Assembly: GCA_016787665.1 (NCBI GenBank)
Contig: JAEUUC010000010.1
Span: forward strand, 404,659-468,658
Source: Cyclobacteriaceae bacterium
GTDB taxonomy: Bacteria; Bacteroidota; Bacteroidia; Cytophagales; Cyclobacteriaceae
Length of the DNA: 64,000 nucleotides
Direction of reading: 5' to 3'
The position numbers and the translations under genes are program-made. The notes under the pieces are model-generated. The model worked only from the letters and a program-made list of their open reading frames with translations, was not told where the DNA came from and did no database searches. This document shows, one piece after another, positions 32,736 through 42,233 of the stretch; the first letter of the stretch is position 1, and every line of letters begins with the position of its first letter.

Positions 32736-34685
32736 ATCAGCCTGCTTACCCTACCTGCTTTGCTTGCTCAGGACCAAAGCGAAATAGCGATTGCCAACAA
32801 TTACTTACAATCGGGCCAAAAGGACAAGGCCCTGGCTCTTTTTCAGGACTTAGCCAAGCAGCCGGCCAACATTCCATTTATTCACACACCGTATCTTGAA
32901 CTGCTGCTTGAATTGGAGAAATACAAACAGGCCGAGGAATATCTTGACCGGTTGGTGAAGCGTGAGAATAACATTGCCTACCGGCTGGATGTAGGTTATG
33001 TGTACTACCGTTCGGGCGATCCCGCGCGGGCCGATAAGTATTGGAGGCAGATCATTCAGCAAAATATTGGCGATACGTACCGGGCGCGCCAGATGGTAGA
33101 CTATTTCACGGCTCACGCTCTGATTGATTATGGCGTGGAAGTATACGAACAACTGCGGGTGAAGATGAACAACCCCCGGATGTTTGTGCTCGAGTTGGCC
33201 AATCTTTATCGGCTGCAGGGCAAGCGCGAAGAGATGGTAAATGAATACCTCAACTATGTCACCCAAACACCTTCCAATCTTAACTACATCAAAAACCTGC
33301 TGCAGATTTTGCTCACCAAACCCGAAGAATATGAAGCGCTGCAACGGGTGTTGATTGAACGCAGCCAACGAAATCCGGAATCAGAAGTGTTTTTAGACTT
33401 GCTGGTATGGGTCAACCTGCAGGAGAAGAATTTTTATGGCGCGTTTATTCAGGCCCGGGCATACGACAGGCGATTTAAAAAAGAGCAATCCAAGACGCTT
33501 GAGATCGGGCAGATTGCCCTCAACAATCTTGACTTTACTAATGCAGAGAAAGCATTTGCTTTTGTTGCCCGCGAATACCCTGCGGGAGATCTTCACCTGC
33601 AAGGTCAGCTGGGGCTTATCCGCACACAGGAAGCGCGGCTGAAACGCGCTTACCCGATCAACCGTGACTCGGTGCGATTACTCATTCGATCGTACCGCGC
33701 GTTTGCCCGGCAATTCGATCCGCTGCCTGCCGCTTTGGAAGCCCGCCAAAGTCAAGCCCTTTTACACGGTTACTATCTGGATGAAAAGGATTCGGCCGTT
33801 GTGAAACTCCAACAGGTGATTGCGCACACGGCCACACCTCCGTTGTTGAAGGCGCGTTGCAAGATGGATCTGGGCGACATGTATTTGCTGAAAGATGAGC
33901 CTTGGGAGGCTACCTTGTTGTACTCGCAGGTCGAAAAATCGCAGCGCGAAACCACGTTGGGCTATGAGGCGAAACTGAAAAATGCCAAGCTCTCCTACTA
34001 CAAAGGTGACTTCCGGCTGGCACAGGAGCACCTCGATATCCTGAAGGAAGCAACCACGCGGGAGATTGCCAACGATGCCATGGAGTTAAGCTTGCGCATC
34101 AAAGAAAACTCCCTCACCGATACCACGGGTCAGGCGCTTAAGCTATACTCGGCCATTGAACTGTTGTTGTACCAGAACAAAAAGGACCAGGCACTGCAAT
34201 GGCTACAGCAAATGGTGAAGAAAAGTAAAATTCAGATGAGCCTGGACGAAGCGATGAGCAAAAACTTCTGGCCACCCGCCACTCTTTCGCAGGAACAACT
34301 ACAAGAACTTAAGCAGCGCGAAGCGGCCAACGTGCGGGCCGGCAAGCCGGCTGATTCCGTTTGGGTGGAAATCACGACCGACTTTTTTCCGTTGCGCGAT
34401 GATTTGTACTGGCTGGAGTCACGCATCCGTGCGCAACTGGGTCAGTTTGCGCAGGCCGCAGCTTTGTGTCAACAAGTGGTGGACGAATTCCCAGACGATG
34501 TACTGGCGGATGACGCATACTTCATGCTGGGTGAGTACTACGAGATCAGGCTCAACGACCGGGCTAAGGCTATGGACGTTTACCGCGATTTTCTCGACCG
34601 CTTTCCGGGAAGCGTCTACACCGCAGAGGCCCGCAAGCGATTCCGCCTGTTGCGGGGCGATTTTGACGAGAAGAAAGTGAATTAA
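32673..34685 (+). CDS. Exported tetratricopeptide-repeat protein
   Basis: A 670-residue protein with a signal sequence after a short polar head (FNRVLLVLLISLLTLPALLAQ, split by description). Almost the whole mature chain is helical TPR-like repeats (NNYLQSGQKDKALALFQD; CQQVVDEFPDDVLADDAYFMLGEYYE, split by description). The C-terminal repeats resemble the outer-membrane BamD/YfgC-associated TPR type, with AKAMDVYRDFLDRFPGSVYTAEARKR. It probably acts as a periplasmic scaffold; no partner is evident. Its 5' end overlaps the AT-rich part of the oriC-like region. Its stop codon lies within the left arm of a MITE-like element. Confidence 0.85.
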   Translation: MHSAYNNYINTLFNRVLLVLLISLLTLPALLAQDQSEIAIANNYLQSGQKDKALALFQDLAKQPANIPFIHTPYLELLLELEKYKQAEEYLDRLVKRENNIAYRLDVGYVYYRSGDPARADKYWRQIIQQNIGDTYRARQMVDYFTAHALIDYGVEVYEQLRVKMNNPRMFVLELANLYRLQGKREEMVNEYLNYVTQTPSNLNYIKNLLQILLTKPEEYEALQRVLIERSQRNPESEVFLDLLVWVNLQEKNFYGAFIQARAYDRRFKKEQSKTLEIGQIALNNLDFTNAEKAFAFVAREYPAGDLHLQGQLGLIRTQEARLKRAYPINRDSVRLLIRSYRAFARQFDPLPAALEARQSQALLHGYYLDEKDSAVVKLQQVIAHTATPPLLKARCKMDLGDMYLLKDEPWEATLLYSQVEKSQRETTLGYEAKLKNAKLSYYKGDFRLAQEHLDILKEATTREIANDAMELSLRIKENSLTDTTGQALKLYSAIELLLYQNKKDQALQWLQQMVKKSKIQMSLDEAMSKNFWPPATLSQEQLQELKQREAANVRAGKPADSVWVEITTDFFPLRDDLYWLESRIRAQLGQFAQAAALCQQVVDEFPDDVLADDAYFMLGEYYEIRLNDRAKAMDVYRDFLDRFPGSVYTAEARKRFRLLRGDFDEKKVN

Positions 34686-34819
34686 GGGCTTCTCTAAATA
34701 TCACCAATAAAACTAAATGTCATTCCGACTCAAGGGCCAGAATCCCATTCCGACCACACCGGAGCAGATACCGAAACGGGTCCGGTATGACAGGTCGAGG
34801 TTTTTAGTGATGCCCTTAA
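34682..34819. mobile_element. MITE-like element with 19 bp imperfect terminal inverted repeats
   Basis: Left arm TTAAGGGCTTCTCTAAATA (34682-34700) and right arm TTTTTAGTGATGCCCTTAA (34801-34819) are inverted repeats with 15 of 19 positions paired. The interior contains CATTCCGAC twice and a GGTCCGGTATGAC segment. No ORF is present. The left arm supplies the stop codon of the TPR gene. Copy number elsewhere is unknown. Confidence 0.5.
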
Positions 34820-34838
34820 CAAGCAGCTCGTTCGAATG

Positions 34839-35567
34839 TCACAACGCTCTGACGAGTCGGTAGACCGCATCCAGTTTTTCTTTCTTCTGAATCAACAGTC
34901 GCTCTCGTGTGGGTAATGATAATGCAGGTGTTTCATACGCCAGCGCCAGATCGTGCCAGTCTCCGATCTTATCTTCCAACTCGGCCACCACAGCCATGGA
35001 GAAACGGAGATTCAACTGCGTTCGAATGTATTCCGATACCTCCGCCCCATAGGCAATTTCTTTGAGCCGTTTACGGCTGCGATGCAGCTGGTCGGTATAC
35101 ACGTAAGGCGTGATGCGTGTCCGCACCCGATTCTCGAGATCATGTACAAATGCGGCCTCGCCCGGAAAGGAAATCTTGGTCAGTCGTTTTTCTATCCGGT
35201 TGTAGTCGTGGTCGATTTTTTTTAAGGCGTGTACCAGCTGCCGCTGAAAATGCCGGACCATTCGCTTTTCGCGAACGTCCGGCTCGGCCATATCCAGTGT
35301 GCCGGTGAGGCGGTATCGGTTCATCTGATGACCCCTGATGCGCCCCGCTTCTTTAAAAATAGCCAGGTAGTGGCGAAACAGATGACGATAACCACCCGCT
35401 CCATAGTGTTTCACCAAATGCCGGATAAAGCGAATTCGCTTCAGCTGCACACGCAAATCGTGAAGCCAATCAGCCGTTGGTGTTTCCACAAAAGCCTGAG
35501 CCGTGCGCACCACTTCGTTGTGCACCTGCCGGTAGTACGTGATGAGGGCGGGTTGCAGCGAAGCCAT
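34839..35567 (-). CDS. CHAD domain protein
   Basis: A 242-residue all-helical protein with the conserved basic and His residues of CHAD domains: HDLRVQLKRIRFIRHL near residue 36, LHRSRKRLKEIAYGAE, and LEDKIGDWHDLALA. CHAD domains bind inorganic polyphosphate and often accompany CYTH triphosphate enzymes; a CYTH gene does occur at the left window edge, but 34 kb away. It lies just downstream of the tiny PspC gene on the same strand (5 bases), so the two are likely co-transcribed. Confidence 0.88.
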   Translation of the reverse strand: MASLQPALITYYRQVHNEVVRTAQAFVETPTADWLHDLRVQLKRIRFIRHLVKHYGAGGYRHLFRHYLAIFKEAGRIRGHQMNRYRLTGTLDMAEPDVREKRMVRHFQRQLVHALKKIDHDYNRIEKRLTKISFPGEAAFVHDLENRVRTRITPYVYTDQLHRSRKRLKEIAYGAEVSEYIRTQLNLRFSMAVVAELEDKIGDWHDLALAYETPALSLPTRERLLIQKKEKLDAVYRLVRAL

Positions 35568-35572
35568 TGGCT

Positions 35573-35749
35573 TTATTTTTCCGGCATCACGATAGCTAAG
35601 ATCACATACAGCAAGCCCCCGGTTCCAAACATGAAGAAGGCCACCAGAAACAAGATGCGCATGACAGTGGGATCCATGTCAAAGTAGTTGGCGAGCCCGC
35701 TGCAAACGCCAAACAATTTTTTTTCGCCTTTTACCAAACGCTTAGCCAT
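35573..35749 (-). CDS. PspC domain protein (small)
   Basis: A 58-residue protein from the ATG at 35749; longer readings add no family sequence. It is almost entirely a PspC domain: KKLFGVCSGLANYFDMDPTVMR followed by one membrane helix (ILFLVAFFMFGTGGLLYVILAIVMP), here split by description. PspC proteins anchor the phage-shock or envelope-stress response or toxin neutralisation at the inner membrane. No PspA or PspB gene is nearby. It is followed after five bases by the CHAD gene. Confidence 0.9.
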   Translation of the reverse strand: MAKRLVKGEKKLFGVCSGLANYFDMDPTVMRILFLVAFFMFGTGGLLYVILAIVMPEK

Positions 35750-35843
35750 AAATGTTTTTTGATGTGGAACAAACGTAGCGAATTTACACAATTCATGACT
35801 ACCCGGAGTTCAGCGCCCAGTGGCGTACCTCACCGGTACTGAT

Positions 35844-35851
35844 TATCTTTA
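35844..35851 (+). promoter_or_regulatory. -7-like promoter element before the regulatory-domain lipoprotein
   Basis: TATCTTTA fits TAnnTTTG at seven of eight positions, 16 bases before the ATG at 35868. The ATG is preceded by a purine-rich AAGAAGGGAG. Confidence 0.4.
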
Positions 35852-35867
35852 CGGAAAAAGAAGGGAG

Positions 35868-36608
35868 ATGAACACGAAGGTAGTATTGTTGAGCTTGACA
35901 TTGGCATTGTTTGGCAGTTGCAATAACGATGACGACCCGGACGTAGATGCTTCGCCCAATGCGTCCGATATCTCCGGTTCGGTGTTCCTGTACGGGGAAG
36001 GCGTTGACCGCGCACCCAACGAAGGGATGACGGTGACGGTAGAAAATTCCAACCCCGTTAAATCGGCTGTGACGGATTCAGATGGCAAATTTTTGATCAA
36101 GGATGTGCCACTGGGCACGCATAATCTTGTGTTTACCAAGAACGGGTACGGCACATTCAAGATGTTTGACATTGTGCACGTGACGGACAACCGCCCAACC
36201 GCGATCACGTCCATCCCTTCCCTGGGCACTGTATCAACAACGCAAGTAACGCAGTTAACCGCTGCTGTGGCGGCTACGGAAGTAACGGTAGAGGCCACAA
36301 CGAACCCCGCAGGCAATGCCGGTAACACCCGCTACGTGCGCTTCTTTCTGCACAACGCGTCAAATGTGAACGATGTATTTCACTCCGTGTATTCGCCAAC
36401 ATTTGTTTCGCGAATGAATCCGTATGTGAAGACCTATTCGAAGAGCGAACTGAACGCCATGGGCTTTGCTTCCGGCAGCACGGTTTTCGTACGGGTGTAT
36501 GGCGATTCGTACTGGAGCAATCAGTATGACGATCCGGGGCTTGACAGGCGTGTGTTCCCGAATCTAAACCCCAATGCTGCGGCCGCAGTTTCTTTTGTTG
36601 TTCCGTAA
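35868..36608 (+). CDS. Lipoprotein with carboxypeptidase-regulatory-like domain
   Basis: The start at 35868 has a good purine-rich Shine-Dalgarno-like stretch and yields a 246-residue lipoprotein (LLSLTLALFGSCNNDDD; Cys17 lipidated). Residues about 30-100 are a CarboxypepD_reg-like beta sandwich (DISGSVFLYGEG; AVTDSDGKFLIKDVPLGTHNLVF, split by description), as in TonB-receptor N-terminal domains and SusD-neighbour lipoproteins. The rest is beta-rich and of unknown type. It stands between minus-strand pspC and DUF4256. A surface-exposed binding role is inferred. Confidence 0.75.
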   Translation: MNTKVVLLSLTLALFGSCNNDDDPDVDASPNASDISGSVFLYGEGVDRAPNEGMTVTVENSNPVKSAVTDSDGKFLIKDVPLGTHNLVFTKNGYGTFKMFDIVHVTDNRPTAITSIPSLGTVSTTQVTQLTAAVAATEVTVEATTNPAGNAGNTRYVRFFLHNASNVNDVFHSVYSPTFVSRMNPYVKTYSKSELNAMGFASGSTVFVRVYGDSYWSNQYDDPGLDRRVFPNLNPNAAAAVSFVVP

Positions 36609-36626
36609 GCCGATGCCACTTCCCGG

Positions 36627-37184
36627 ATGAAAAAAGTGCTGACGGCCCAACAAACCACACAGTTGTTGAAAAAACTGCAAACAAGGTTTGAGCAGAATAA
36701 GCATCGTCATGCCGGCATCACGTGGGCCAAGGTTCAGGAACGGCTGGAGAAATCACCGGCTTCCTGCTGGTCGTTGAATGAAATGGAAAAAACCGGTGGG
36801 GAACCCGATGTTGTTGGACTGGATAAAAAAACGGGTGCGTATATTTTTTTCGATTGCTCAGCGGAGAGCCCGACCGGGCGCAGAAGCGTATGTTACGACC
36901 GCGCGGGGCTTGAGTCGCGAAAGGAACATCAGCCCAAGAATAATGCCGTAGACATGGCCAGCGCGATGGGCATTCAACTTCTTACGGAAGAGCAGTATCG
37001 GTACTTGCAGTCGCTGAACCGCTGTGATGAGAAAACATCGAGCTGGATAGAAACGCCCGCAGCAATCCGAAAACTGGGCGGGGCTCTTTTTGGCGATTAT
37101 CGCTACGGCCAGGTATTTGTGTATCACAACGGGGCGCAGTCGTACTATGCCGCCAGGGGTTTTCGGGGTTGCTTACAGGTGTAG
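36627..37184 (+). CDS. DUF4256 family protein
   Basis: A 185-residue cytosolic protein covering the full DUF4256 family: LLKKLQTRFEQNKHRH, GGEPDVVGLDKK, YIFFDCSAESPTGRRSVCYDR (split by description), MASAMGIQLLTEEQYR, TSSWIETPAAIRKLGGALFGD (split). The function of the family is unknown. The gene starts 18 bases after the preceding lipoprotein stop and converges with the CDGSH gene, four bases away. Confidence 0.85.
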   Translation: MKKVLTAQQTTQLLKKLQTRFEQNKHRHAGITWAKVQERLEKSPASCWSLNEMEKTGGEPDVVGLDKKTGAYIFFDCSAESPTGRRSVCYDRAGLESRKEHQPKNNAVDMASAMGIQLLTEEQYRYLQSLNRCDEKTSSWIETPAAIRKLGGALFGDYRYGQVFVYHNGAQSYYAARGFRGCLQV

Positions 37185-37188
37185 GCCG

Positions 37189-37413
37189 CTACACTTTGCG
37201 GGGCGGCAGCTCGAAAGCGGTTGCCTCATGGTCAAACTTGCCTTTATGTGCCCCATCGCAAAAGGGCTTGTTAGCCGAGTGCCCGCAGCGGCAAAGCGAC
37301 ACCACGGTGCGGCCCTGTAAACCGTAGACGTTGCCTTGCATATCGACAATCTCAAAATCTCCTTCCACTTTTACGGAACCGTTGCTGTTAACGGTCAGTT
37401 TGGTTTTGTTCAT
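37189..37413 (-). CDS. CDGSH-type iron-sulfur protein
   Basis: From the ATG at 37413 the product has 74 residues. It carries the complete CDGSH signature [16 protein letters not shown], which binds one [2Fe-2S] cluster through three Cys and one His. This family, mitoNEET-like in bacteria, is linked to redox sensing or iron-sulfur trafficking. It overlaps no real gene; an overlapping plus-strand frame is only the extended start of the DUF885 gene. Confidence 0.92.
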   Translation of the reverse strand: MNKTKLTVNSNGSVKVEGDFEIVDMQGNVYGLQGRTVVSLCRCGHSANKPFCDGAHKGKFDHEATAFELPPRKV

Positions 37414-37470
37414 ATCATTACCTTTGACCATCTAACCAAAAACCCAGCCATAAGGTTTAATCCCCTGCAC

Positions 37471-39126
37471 ATGAAAACCCGTAACGCCACACTTGGCCTA
37501 GTTCTTCTGCTATTGCTGGCACAATGCAATACGCCCGTGCAACAAGCCGAATTGCCAAAGTCGACACGCTATGAAGACCTCGTCAAGTTGTTTAAAGAAT
37601 GGCGCGTGTTTCAGCAGCCGGAGCTCAAGAACGGTGTGCCGGACTACTCCACGGCCGCCATGCAGAAGCAACACGAGGCGCTCAAATCCTGGCAGCAGCG
37701 CCTGAATAACTTCGATACCACCGCCTGGCCGGTATCCCACCAGGTGGATTGGTACATTGTGCGTGCCGAAATGAATGGTCTTGATTTTGACCATCGCGTC
37801 ATGCGCCCCTGGGAGCGCGACCCGGCTTTTTATAAAACGCTTTGGATGGATCGAAGCGATGTGCCCGCCCATGAAGGCCCAGCCCATGCCGCCATCATCG
37901 ACCTGTGGAAATATCCATTTCCGCTATCAACCGAGAACAAAGAAAAGTTGCTGAATCAGTTGCGCGCCATTGCACCGTTGAATGAACAGGCCAAAGTGAA
38001 CCTCACGGGCAACGCCAAAGACTTGTGGATTGCCGGCATACGCGACATCAAAACACAAAGCCGCGATCTGGAAAGCCTGCTTTCCTTGCCGGGCATCAGC
38101 GATCAGGCTGACCTTGTTACGGTGATCAAAGAAGCCATTCAATCTACCGATGATTTGGCCACGTGGTTGGAGCAGCAGTCAACTTCAAAGACCGGTCCCT
38201 CCGGAATCGGAAAAGAAAACTACACCTGGTACCAGAAGAATGTTCACCTCGTGCCGCTCACCTGGGAGGATGAAGTCTTGTTACTGAAGCGTGAGTTGGC
38301 CCGCGCGTGGAACGGCCTCAAACTGGAGGAACACAACAACCGCCATTTACCCGAGTTAAAACCGGCCGATACCCCCGAAGCCTTTGCTGCACTGGCAGAG
38401 CGCTCCGCGAAGAGTTTGCTTACTTTTTTGGAAAAGGACGAAATCGTAACCGTGAAAGATTATTTCGAGCCGGCTTTGCGCGCTCATCTCGGTGGCTTTG
38501 TACCGGCCGATAAACGTAACTTTTTTGTCATCGGCATGCACCACGACCCGCGCCCGCTGTATTCGCACTTCTACCATTGGTTTGAACTCGCCCGCATGGA
38601 TATTGAGTCGCACGCCAGTGAAATCAGGCGCGAGCCGTTGCTTTACAACATTTTCGATTCGCGCAACGAAGGTACCGCGACCGCGGTGGAGGAAATGTTC
38701 ATGCAGGCAGGCCTGTACAATGATGATCCGCGCGTGCGCGAAATTGTATATATCATGGTTGCTCAGCGGGCAGCGCGTGGCCTGGGTTCGTTATATGCCC
38801 ACGCCAACGAGATGACGATGGAGCAGGCGGGAAAAATTCATGCCGATTACACACCACGCGGCTGGATGAAAGTGGAGAAAGAACTTTTGATTTTTGAACA
38901 GCACTTGTATTTACGGCAGCCGGGCTATGGCACCAGTTACATTACCGGCAAGTATTTACTGGAAAACACGCTGGCCGAATTTGCCCGCATGAAAGAAATG
39001 CAGCAGCAACCCTTTCGCGTGAAGGAGTTTTTTGATCAGCTTAATGCGGTGGGTTGCATCCCGATATCGCTTGGCCACTGGGAAATGACGGGTGACCGCA
39101 GCCCGGTAGACTCGGCCTTGCGTTGA
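37471..39126 (+). CDS. DUF885 family lipoprotein
   Basis: The start at 37471 gives a 551-residue lipoprotein ([16 protein letters not shown]). The body matches the DUF885 family, all-helical metallopeptidase-like proteins, with segments such as [18 protein letters not shown] and [17 protein letters not shown] cannot see the PGHHLQ-type zinc motif usually found in the family, so enzymatic activity is doubtful. An upstream frame from 37336 overlaps the CDGSH gene and is not used. The metallophosphoesterase starts 28 bases after its stop, on the same strand. Confidence 0.75.
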   Translation: MKTRNATLGLVLLLLLAQCNTPVQQAELPKSTRYEDLVKLFKEWRVFQQPELKNGVPDYSTAAMQKQHEALKSWQQRLNNFDTTAWPVSHQVDWYIVRAEMNGLDFDHRVMRPWERDPAFYKTLWMDRSDVPAHEGPAHAAIIDLWKYPFPLSTENKEKLLNQLRAIAPLNEQAKVNLTGNAKDLWIAGIRDIKTQSRDLESLLSLPGISDQADLVTVIKEAIQSTDDLATWLEQQSTSKTGPSGIGKENYTWYQKNVHLVPLTWEDEVLLLKRELARAWNGLKLEEHNNRHLPELKPADTPEAFAALAERSAKSLLTFLEKDEIVTVKDYFEPALRAHLGGFVPADKRNFFVIGMHHDPRPLYSHFYHWFELARMDIESHASEIRREPLLYNIFDSRNEGTATAVEEMFMQAGLYNDDPRVREIVYIMVAQRAARGLGSLYAHANEMTMEQAGKIHADYTPRGWMKVEKELLIFEQHLYLRQPGYGTSYITGKYLLENTLAEFARMKEMQQQPFRVKEFFDQLNAVGCIPISLGHWEMTGDRSPVDSALR

Positions 39127-39154
39127 CCGCGGCATGATTGCTCAAACGGAAGTT

Positions 39155-40168
39155 ATGAGGACTTTCATATTGTGTTTTGCTGTGGCGCTGACAACCGCGT
39201 GCACGCAACAGCCAAAGCCTTTTTCACACCAGCTTACAACAGACCACAAGCCGTGGACGTACGAGCCTTCGGGCGAGCCGGCCGATCAATTCACCTTTGC
39301 CGTCATAGGCGATCTCAACAGCGGTGAACGTGCTGGTGTGCTGGAAGTAGCGGTGGAGCAACTCAACCTCCTACGCCCCGAATTCATCCTGAGCATTGGC
39401 GATCTGGTGGAAGGCGGAACGGAGGACACCGCTCAACTGAAGCGCGAATATGATTTTTTTGACGAACGGGTAGGTAAAGCCACCGCTCCCCTTTTTCATT
39501 TGGGCGGCAATCACGATCTCACCAACCCGGTGATGCGCCAGTTTTGGGAACAGCGCTACGGCAAGCGGTATTATCATTTTGTCTACCAAAACGTGTTGTT
39601 TTTGATGCTTGACTCCGAAGATTTTGAGGAGGCCCGTATGTGGGAGATCTACCACGCCCGCAGAAAGGCCATCGCGTTAATCGACAGCGGCAGGCGCGCG
39701 GAGGCCGAACAAACCGACTATTTCAAAATGCCTGAGCGGGTAACCGGGCAGATCAGTGACGCGCAGAGTGCGTACTTCGAAAAAGTAATTGCCGAACATC
39801 CGGACGTGCGCTGGACGTTTGTTCTCATGCACAAGCCGGTATGGCAGCGTGAGGGAAACGGCAACCTGGATCGCATCGAAGCGGCACTGGCCAAACGCCA
39901 CTATACCGTGCTGAACGGGCACCTGCACAAATACAACTACACCGAGCGCCACGAGCGCGATTACATTATGGTGGCCACAACTGGTGGCGGTCAGGACCCG
40001 AACAGCGACATGGCGTTTGACCACGTGATGTTGGTTACCGTAACCCCGCAAGGTCCATCGCTGGCCAATCTCCGGCTCGATGGCATCCTCGACAAGAAAG
40101 CGGCCATACCGTTGCGCGGAGACACGCTGTGTTTTCAAGCGTCACGCTGCAGGCGGGAAATCAACTAA
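39155..40168 (+). CDS. Calcineurin-like metallophosphoesterase, lipoprotein
   Basis: A 337-residue protein from the ATG at 39155 with a lipoprotein-type signal (LCFAVALTTACTQQ). The five phosphoesterase motifs are present: FAVIGDLNSGE, SIGDLVEGG, GGNHDL, LMHKPVW and NGHLHKYN, giving the two-metal site. These enzymes hydrolyse phosphomonoesters or diesters; the exported location suggests scavenging or signalling. It follows the DUF885 lipoprotein closely, and the two may be co-transcribed. Substrate unknown. Confidence 0.88.
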   Translation: MRTFILCFAVALTTACTQQPKPFSHQLTTDHKPWTYEPSGEPADQFTFAVIGDLNSGERAGVLEVAVEQLNLLRPEFILSIGDLVEGGTEDTAQLKREYDFFDERVGKATAPLFHLGGNHDLTNPVMRQFWEQRYGKRYYHFVYQNVLFLMLDSEDFEEARMWEIYHARRKAIALIDSGRRAEAEQTDYFKMPERVTGQISDAQSAYFEKVIAEHPDVRWTFVLMHKPVWQREGNGNLDRIEAALAKRHYTVLNGHLHKYNYTERHERDYIMVATTGGGQDPNSDMAFDHVMLVTVTPQGPSLANLRLDGILDKKAAIPLRGDTLCFQASRCRREIN

Positions 40169-40197
40169 AGATAAAACCGACTGGTTTCAGAACAAAA

Positions 40198-42063
40198 CTA
40201 GTCATCCAAGGGCAGGCGCAAGATAAACGTGCTGCCTCGCCCCTCTTCGCTCGCCACGCTCAGTTCGCCATTATTGCGTGCGGTCATTTCATAACAAAGC
40301 GAAAGACCGAGGCCTGTGCCGCGCTCCCCGCGCGTTCCCCGGGTAGTGCGAATATCGTGTCGAACAAATAAGGAATGGATTTGATCCTTGGGAATGCCAA
40401 CGCCCGTGTCGCTCACGCGAACCACCGCGAAGCGGCCTTCCCGCGCGGTCGAAACAGAAACACGCCCGCCATCGGGTGTAAATTTTATAGCATTGTGTAC
40501 GAGGTTGCGAAGGATGAGTTCGGCCTGGTTGCGGTCGGCTACGGCATTCACATCGGCCCCTTCAGTCTGAAGTTCAATATTCTTGGTATGCGCGGTTTCA
40601 TGAAACAGTTGGAGCACGAGCGTTACGGTTTTTTTCAGCGGCAACTTCTCGGGATGGTGTTGCCATCCGTTCATTTGGGAGTTCGACCACTGTAGCAGAT
40701 TTTCTAAAGTCTCGTTTACGCCAATCACATGCTGATTAAGTTGAGGCGCAAACTGCTTGAATTCGTTTTCACTTACTTCGTTACGTACGGCCATGCCAAG
40801 CAGACCCTTCAAGCTTACCAGCGGGCTGCGCAGATCATGCCCGATAATCGAAAAAAGTTTGTCTTTGATACCGTTAGCTTGAGCCAGCTCCGCATTTTTT
40901 TGTTGAAGTAATTCGTTGGTTTTTCTTCGTTGGCGGTTGTTGCGTATGATCAGGGTAATGATGACGAGGGATGAAACGGCCACGATGCCGATGAGCAGCA
41001 GGTAGACGTTTTTTTCTCTCACCGCCTGTTTTGTAGCGGCTTCAAGCTCGGCCATTTTGATTTGACGTCTCTGTTCGTCCAATTCAAATTCCATCATCAG
41101 CGCTTTTTGTGTGATTTCCCAGTTTACCAGAGAATCTTTCAGTCGAGCGTAGCGGGTTTCGTAGCTGTAGGCTCTCGGGTAGTCACCCAGACGGTGATAA
41201 CTCTCAGCCAGCCCGCGATACGCGTCTTTTCGCACCTCTCGCAAGTTCAGTTGATGACTTTCAAGCTCAGCTTCTAAAAAAATCATTCGTGCTTTATTCA
41301 CCTCACCAATTCGCAGGTAAATATCACCCATCAGGCATTTGTTGTAGGATATCACGGCACGGTCGCTGGCCTTCTGGGCCAAAGCGTTCGAACGGTCCAG
41401 GTAGTACAAGGCGCTGTCATACTTCTTTTCCTGCCTGAAAATGAGCCCCAGCGAATTGTAGTTGTAACTGAGTAACTGATCATGGCGAAGCGAGTCAGCC
41501 AGTTTTGCGCCTCGCCTTGCCATTTCGTGGGCTTCAGGTAGATGCTGGTCGGTTTGTCCGTAAATCCAGGTGATGTTTCCATACAGCGAGGCCATGCTGC
41601 GCAAATCACCCTTCCGCTCATAAATAGCCAGCGCTTTGAGCTGGTACCCCAATGCCTTATCGAATTGCTTAAACCCGAATGTGTTGGTATTGCCCAGCAC
41701 GCGGTAAGCGTTTGCCATGGCAGACGAGTCGTGCTGCTGCTCAGCCAGTTTCAGCGATTGGGTTGAAAACTCAACGGCCCTTGCATAATTGCTCTGGCGA
41801 AACTCATATTCACCCAATCGGTTAAGAGCCAGAATTTCCCCCGGGATATCGTGTAGTTCCCTTGAGAGAGCCAACGCTTGCTCTGCGTATTCCTTAGCTC
41901 GCTCTGGTTTGTAGGCCAGATAACGGTTGGAGAGGGTATTCAGAAGTTCAACCCGGGCGGTTGTTTTGTCGGTTTTTTGTAATTGCCGTTCAAGATTTTC
42001 CAGCTCGGGTGTCTGGGAGATGGCCGTTAGCGGCACAAGCAGGAAAAAGAGGATCTGGCGCAT
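40198..42063 (-). CDS. TPR-containing sensor histidine kinase (HisKA type)
   Basis: From the ATG at 42063 the product has 621 residues: a signal peptide (MRQILFFLLVPLTAISQ), periplasmic TPR repeats to about residue 340, and one transmembrane helix near 350-372. A HisKA domain follows with phospho-acceptor His409 (IGHDLRSPLVSL), then HATPase motifs NLVHNAIKFTPDGG, VSDTGVGIP and GTGLGLSL. No response regulator is adjacent, so it is an orphan kinase. The architecture parallels the TPR kinase at 4.0 kb, though that one is HisKA_3. A promoter-like TACCTTTA lies 15 bases before the start. Confidence 0.92.
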   Translation of the reverse strand: MRQILFFLLVPLTAISQTPELENLERQLQKTDKTTARVELLNTLSNRYLAYKPERAKEYAEQALALSRELHDIPGEILALNRLGEYEFRQSNYARAVEFSTQSLKLAEQQHDSSAMANAYRVLGNTNTFGFKQFDKALGYQLKALAIYERKGDLRSMASLYGNITWIYGQTDQHLPEAHEMARRGAKLADSLRHDQLLSYNYNSLGLIFRQEKKYDSALYYLDRSNALAQKASDRAVISYNKCLMGDIYLRIGEVNKARMIFLEAELESHQLNLREVRKDAYRGLAESYHRLGDYPRAYSYETRYARLKDSLVNWEITQKALMMEFELDEQRRQIKMAELEAATKQAVREKNVYLLLIGIVAVSSLVIITLIIRNNRQRRKTNELLQQKNAELAQANGIKDKLFSIIGHDLRSPLVSLKGLLGMAVRNEVSENEFKQFAPQLNQHVIGVNETLENLLQWSNSQMNGWQHHPEKLPLKKTVTLVLQLFHETAHTKNIELQTEGADVNAVADRNQAELILRNLVHNAIKFTPDGGRVSVSTAREGRFAVVRVSDTGVGIPKDQIHSLFVRHDIRTTRGTRGERGTGLGLSLCYEMTARNNGELSVASEEGRGSTFILRLPLDD

Positions 42064-42078
42064 GAAGGTAACGAGGCT

Positions 42079-42086
42079 TAAAGGTA
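42079..42086 (-). promoter_or_regulatory. -7-like promoter element of the orphan TPR kinase
   Basis: On the minus strand TACCTTTA matches TAnnTTTG at seven of eight bases, ending 15 bases before the start codon. Confidence 0.4.
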
Positions 42087-42233
42087 GTGTACGGTGCGAA
42101 AATGAAAAGCTTCTTTTCGCCATTGACTGGAGAATAGAATATCAAGCGTTCATTGAACGGGTGGCGCAGCTCGCGTCATAGAGATCTCTCGCGTTTCCGT
42201 ACCTTCGCTTCCTCAAACCTAACCCCCCAACTT

